DNA from: Agrocybe praecox
Taxonomy: Eukaryota > Basidiomycota > Agaricomycetes > Agaricales > Agrocybaceae
Assembly (NCBI GenBank): GCA_964017145.1
Contig: CAXHKQ010000174.1
Span: forward strand, 1 to 20,931
DNA: 20,931 nt
Direction: 5' to 3'
A program made the translations under genes and the position numbers. How positions within the stretch are numbered: the stretch's first letter is position 1; each line of letters begins with the position of its first letter. Below the pieces are notes generated by a model. The model was not told the DNA's origin and did not search any database. It saw nothing but the letters and a program-made list of their open reading frames with translations. Below, in pieces: positions 18,113 through 20,931 of the stretch.

Positions 18113-19127
18113 GTAAGTGTAATTGAGGAGCACTAAATTGTGTTCAAACCTGATTAGGTAGAATATTAATATTCAAAATGCCAAGTTGGAATATAAATAA
18201 GACGTTCTCAGCGTCCGTTAATTGAGAGATTTCAAAAATTCAATGTGGTTGATATTCTAATTTATAACATTTTCCAAACAACATTCAATATTCCACCATG
18301 ACAAAGAGTGTTTCTGATAGGATTCTCGTGTGTGTTGTTTTCAGTATAGAGTAGATGCTCCAGCAATCGGACACTCGCTAAATAAAATTTTAAAAAATCG
18401 ACGAAAAAGATAGAAGGAATGGTTTAAAAGTGTCGATTTAAGCATATGCTCAAAAGCACTACTTTTAAAATTCAAAATGTCCATAATTATAGCTGATTTT
18501 GTAAAAGTTACATTTTTGCGAACTTTTTTGTTGAAAATTTAATGCCCATCACGATATGTTTTCAGATTTTTCAAAATGTTATTTTTCATCGAAATACATA
18601 AGTTTTTGTTAAACAACACACATGCTTCAGCAATCGGACACTTTGCTCACTTCATACATTTTACATACATGATCGTATATCATGTGAGTTTTCACAGAAA
18701 TCTACCATGCTATTGTTCATCTCGGAAAACATCGATAACTTTTTAAGATTGTTTCCTTTAAAAAAAACTATGTTCTACAAACTTGAAGAACGATACATGG
18801 TCTAGTTAATTCAATTTTATTCTTTTCAAAATATGTCGAATATCGTGTAACGCAGGCTCTCGAAAAAAGAGTCCAATTGTAGGAGCACTCATTTCAAAAC
18901 GTTGTCAAAACATTCCTTCGGTTTTTCAATCCTAGCAGAGTTCCTTTAATTTATACAATAAAACGTTGTATTGACAAAAAGTGAGGAGGGATATCTAAAA
19001 TGTTTTTAGTTTTTAAAATCTGTTGGAAAATATGTCCTCAACGGGTGTGTTCTACGGAAAGTGTCCGATTGCTTTAGTACAAAATTTCAAAAGTCAACCA
19101 CACTAATGAAAAATTCCATCGATCCAG
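18113..19127 (+). other. LUBEL intron (1.0 kb) with repeated AATCGGACAC words
   Basis: AT-rich intron with no coding signal. It holds three copies of a conserved 20-mer, two direct and one inverted, annotated separately as a possible non-autonomous transposon. Confidence 0.7.
18354..19080. mobile_element. Probable non-autonomous DNA transposon(s) with AATCGGACAC ends
   Basis: TGCTCCAGCAATCGGACACT lies at 18356-18375, TGCTTCAGCAATCGGACACT at 18623-18642, and the inverted form AAAGTGTCCGATTGCTTTAG at 19058-19077. The pair 18623/19077 would bound a 455 bp element; the copy at 18356 could be the end of a second, partial or nested copy. The interior is AT-rich with no transposase. The family is not identified. 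Confidence 0.5.
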
Positions 19128-19296
19128 AGCGCACTATGTGGAGTATTTGTGCTTTCTGATTTCCCGCCACAATGTGGAGCCATTGTCGATAATGAGTACG
19201 GACGATCTGGAGATTTGCGTGCGTCGGGCCAATCGGCGCATGCCGCCACGCCCATACGGCATATTGAGTTCGTTCTACCACAAAGAGTTGGCAAAG
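19128..19296 (+). CDS. LUBEL: LUBEL alternative exon A: LDD C-terminal helices
   Basis: 169 nt: one base completing Arg, then 56 codons, AHYVEYLCFLISRHNVEPLS ... SSFYHKELAK. The acceptor is CATCGATCCAG; the donor AAAG|GTTGGC is weak. It aligns without gaps to exon B at 19508, with 17 of 56 residues identical, and has the same entry and exit phases. Joined to the last exon it would end ELAK-IVEQQIPLN. Without splicing the frame runs on to a stop at 19402-19404 with no nearby AATAAA. Confidence 0.72.
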
Positions 19297-19507
19297 GTTG
19301 GCAAGCACCGATATACAATTGGAACTCCGTTTTGTTTCGTTCTGCGTGAATGTTTTCCAGTCCTATGCGCATACCCTCTGCTCAAAAAATACCATGACCA
19401 CTAATCTACTTGCTTGTATTCTGTTCGTTTTCTTTCTCACGATTTATATACTTTCACCCGTGTGCGTGCGTTCCACACATTGCCTTCGATCGGGTTCGGA
19501 ACAACAG

Positions 19508-19676
19508 TCAACATTACGTCGAGTACTTGGTGGATGCGATTGCCAAGGCCAACATTGACTCGTTGCCCATTCTCGATCTGACCGACTGCATGCAAGAGTT
19601 GCGCCGCGGCGGCATTCCGCTGCCGGAGCGCGGTCCCTGGGACACGGAAGAGATCTACCGTGGCATGTGCCAGAAG
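19508..19676 (+). CDS. LUBEL: LUBEL alternative exon B: LDD C-terminal helices
   Basis: Also 169 nt: T completes Arg, then QHYVEYLVDAIAKANIDSLP, ILDLTDCMQELRRGGIPLPE, and RGPWDTEEIYRGMCQK before the donor GTAGTT. It corresponds to the HOIP stretch AHYKEYLV...LQKLTEEVPL once joined to the last exon. The ELRRGGIPLPERGPWDTEEI segment reads as strongly constrained, so this may be the main version. Including both A and B would shift the frame and hit a stop. Confidence 0.82.
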
Positions 19677-19894
19677 GTAGTTATATTTGTGTTTGTTGTG
19701 AATTCCATTCCGATTTGAGAAAAATCGATCAATCAAGTGCAACTGAACTGTAGAACCCGATCGAAGAATGTGACCTATAGCCTCTACTAACATTTGATGT
19801 GGTTTTATGTTAACGATGCTAATTATGATGTGTTATTATGATTTTTGAACACCAGTTGATATTATTTCTAATTGATTTTTCTCCTACCCTACAG

Positions 19895-19924
19895 ATCGTT
19901 GAGCAGCAAATACCACTCAACTAG
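19895..19924 (+). CDS. LUBEL: LUBEL last coding exon
   Basis: The acceptor TCTCCTACCCTACAG opens ATC GTT GAG and gives IVEQQIPLN followed by TAG at 19922-19924. It closes the LDD; HOIP has EEVPL at the matching place. It accepts either alternative exon in phase 0. Confidence 0.82.
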   Translation: MVEQQIPLN

Positions 19925-20131
19925 CTCACGTAATCTGCGAATCGAAGGCGGCATACATTGGGATTTTTGTTTCTACTCGTCAATTTGTTCAATCATGTTT
20001 AGGCTATTAGTTTGTGTTTAGTGCATGAGTTAGTTCGTGATTAAAATAAGCAACAAAATGACTGTATTCATCATGTTTCTCGTCTTGGTGTTTCAATCTC
20101 CTTGGTAACTTTATCATATGATCGGAATAAA
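19925..20131 (+). other. LUBEL: LUBEL 3' UTR
   Basis: About 200 nt of AT-rich sequence after the stop codon, up to AATAAA. No other gene seen. Confidence 0.6.
20126..20131 (+). terminator. LUBEL: Poly(A) signal of full-length LUBEL
   Basis: AATAAA in the context CGGAATAAAATAC, about 200 nt after the stop. It is the only canonical signal on the + strand in this 3' region. Confidence 0.65.
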
Positions 20132-20164
20132 ATACAAACTATCAAAGAAATGATTTTTTCACAA

Positions 20165-20170
20165 TTTATT
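20165..20170 (-). terminator. Poly(A) signal of the convergent gene
   Basis: TTTATT on the + strand is AATAAA on the - strand, 67 nt beyond the stop of the convergent gene (20239-20237). It lies only about 35 nt from the LUBEL signal, so the two transcripts probably overlap at their 3' ends. Confidence 0.6.
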
Positions 20171-20236
20171 ACATCCTTATTTAAGTCGTCATGTTTACAT
20201 TATAAAAATAGTATTCAAACTCACCAAACACGCACG

Positions 20237-20827
20237 CTACTTTCGCAACAGAGCCTCCAGACCCGACGGTCGCTTCGACGCTCCGGATGCGGAATCCTTC
20301 ATCTTCATCGCACTCGCCAACAGAAGCAGACTGTTGCGATGTTTCGCATCGGCTGCACGTTGCTCGGACGCCGATAGTTTGGGTTTCTTCTGGTTCTTTT
20401 GATTCTTCTGGCCAGCTGCAGCATTATTGGGTTTCTTGAACGACTGTTGCAGCTGCTGAGGGCGATTTTGCTGCGTTGGCGGTTGCTGTAACTTCTGTCC
20501 GACATTCAACAGAGCACCAGATCGAACAGGATCTTTGTCGACAAGCAGCGTTTTGACTTTTTCGGTCTTTGGAGTGTACACTGGCGCAACCGCAGCCTCA
20601 ACAGGTGCTATCTTAGCGGGTATGCTGAGACCGGCATTCTTGTCTTTGGACTTTTTCTTTTTCTTGACGACTGGCAACGCATCTGAATTGACGGTGACTC
20701 GGTTGGTGTTGATAACGGGCTCCGATGCGATCGGAGCGGTTTTCGTGCGCTTCTTCACATTGGTCGTGTCGACGAGATGTCGGATGACGGTATGACGTTG
20801 TGAGCGACAAAGGGTGCAAGTGGATTT
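20237..20827 (-). CDS. Last exon of an unidentified Lys/Gln-rich small protein (possibly C18orf21-like)
   Basis: The frame is open from the right to the stop at 20239-20237. An ATG at 20833 lies inside an acceptor-like sequence (TTTCGATGCAG), so I take the exon to begin at 20827 and earlier exon(s) to lie right of the window. The 196 residues start KSTCTLCRSQRHTVIRHLVD, with one half of a possible zinc site (CTLC). They continue through a basic stretch (VVKKKKKSKDKN) and a Gln/Asn/Lys-rich middle, and end SLLLLASAMKMKDSASGASK plus PSGLEALLRK. The CxxC-x-RxxxxH entry and short LLxxL/GLxxLLxK end recall vertebrate C18orf21 (an RNase MRP-linked protein), but this is a pattern impression, not an alignment. 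Probably a nuclear or nucleolar RNA-associated protein. Confidence 0.75.
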   Translation of the reverse strand, partial: KSTCTLCRSQRHTVIRHLVDTTNVKKRTKTAPIASEPVINTNRVTVNSDALPVVKKKKKSKDKNAGLSIPAKIAPVEAAVAPVYTPKTEKVKTLLVDKDPVRSGALLNVGQKLQQPPTQQNRPQQLQQSFKKPNNAAAGQKNQKNQKKPKLSASEQRAADAKHRNSLLLLASAMKMKDSASGASKRPSGLEALLRK

Positions 20828-20931
20828 CTGCATCGAAATGGATAATAAAATAAATGTTTCAGTAAGTGGTTAAATCGGGTGTTTTACATTATAAACACTC
20901 AACTGTGTGACCATTCGTTTGAAATTTAATC
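20828..20931 (-). other. Intron of the convergent gene
   Basis: AT-rich sequence that, read on the - strand, ends in the acceptor TTTCGATGCAG just before 20827. It continues beyond the window; no donor is visible. Confidence 0.55.

Larger units (their letters stand above)
5211..19924 (+). other. LUBEL: LUBEL gene (linear-ubiquitin E3 ligase, HOIP/RNF31 family), 5'-partial, 18 coding exons per transcript
   Basis: Exons join in frame across GT-AG introns: 5211-5353, 5419-5541, 5852-5984, 6055-6374, 8090-8482, 8583-8919, 9038-10282, 10679-10830, 10897-10992, 11060-11149, 11216-11611, 11677-14517, 14745-16319, 16845-17423, 17527-17876, 17943-18112, then 19128-19296 or 19508-19676, then 19895-19924. 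This encodes about 3,045 residues, similar to the roughly 2,900 I recall for Drosophila LUBEL. The family builds Met1-linked (linear) ubiquitin chains. An E2 hands ubiquitin to a RING2 cysteine, and the LDD region after RING2 orients the acceptor ubiquitin. In flies the ligase acts in cytosolic stress and immune (IMD/NF-kB) signalling. The domain order B-box, NZF, UBA-like, RBR-LDD supports the assignment. The N-terminal exon(s) lie left of the window, beyond the LINE. The RING2 exon carries a frame disruption. Confidence 0.92.

Noticed and set aside
19361..19404. Additional exon after the TGTTTTCCAG acceptor at 19351-19360
   Set aside because: It would read into a stop and has no counterpart in HOIP-type LDD sequence; probably a cryptic acceptor.
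1..20931. CRISPR arrays, tRNA or rRNA genes, bacterial operons
   Set aside because: None seen; split genes, GT-AG introns, LINE and mariner elements and AATAAA signals mark this as animal nuclear DNA.

Overview
The window is insect nuclear DNA, very probably mosquito and most likely Anopheles-like. That inference rests on the protein family, short GT-AG introns, Gln/His-rich coding repeats and the mobile elements present; I could not run a search. Most of it (5211-19924, + strand) is one large multi-exon gene for a HOIP-type linear-ubiquitin E3 ligase, the orthologue of Drosophila LUBEL. About 3,045 residues are encoded here and the 5' end lies off the left edge. In order the protein has a B-box-type zinc finger, a disordered Pro/Gln/His-rich stretch, a RanBP2-type (NZF) finger, several short acidic exons, a UBA-like helical segment, a very long acidic disordered region with a repeated FSFxLPxPI motif, a Ser/Ala/Thr-rich region, and a C-terminal RBR (RING1-IBR-RING2) plus linear-chain-determining extension.

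Left region (1 to about 5104): a Loa-clade (Lian-like) non-LTR retrotransposon lying in an intron upstream of exon 5211. Its 5' part (promoter-like end, endonuclease, reverse transcriptase) is on the - strand, 3705 down to 1. Its 3' part (RT thumb, RNase H, 3' UTR, TA tail) is on the + strand, 3706 to 5104. The two parts meet almost exactly in the protein, as expected from a 5' inversion by twin priming. I found no stop codon in either half of the coding frame.

Middle region (5211-16319): exons 1-13 of the visible gene. The 1.7 kb intron 6375-8089 holds a 1,295 bp decayed mariner with a DD37D-type transposase. At 10283 the gene can either splice on or read through to a TAG and an AATAAA, giving a short isoform without UBA and RBR. 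Exons at 10897 and 11060 are a recent tandem duplication.

Right region (16845-19924): the catalytic RBR exons. The RING2 exon carries two single-base frame disruptions about 20 bases apart. The next coding step has two homologous exons (19128-19296 and 19508-19676), each exactly 169 nt, with identical phases, looking like mutually exclusive versions of the HOIP-type LDD helices. The introns carry MITE-like inverted-repeat elements. A second gene on the - strand (20827 down to 20237) converges tail-to-tail with the ligase gene; its product resembles the C18orf21 family only weakly.
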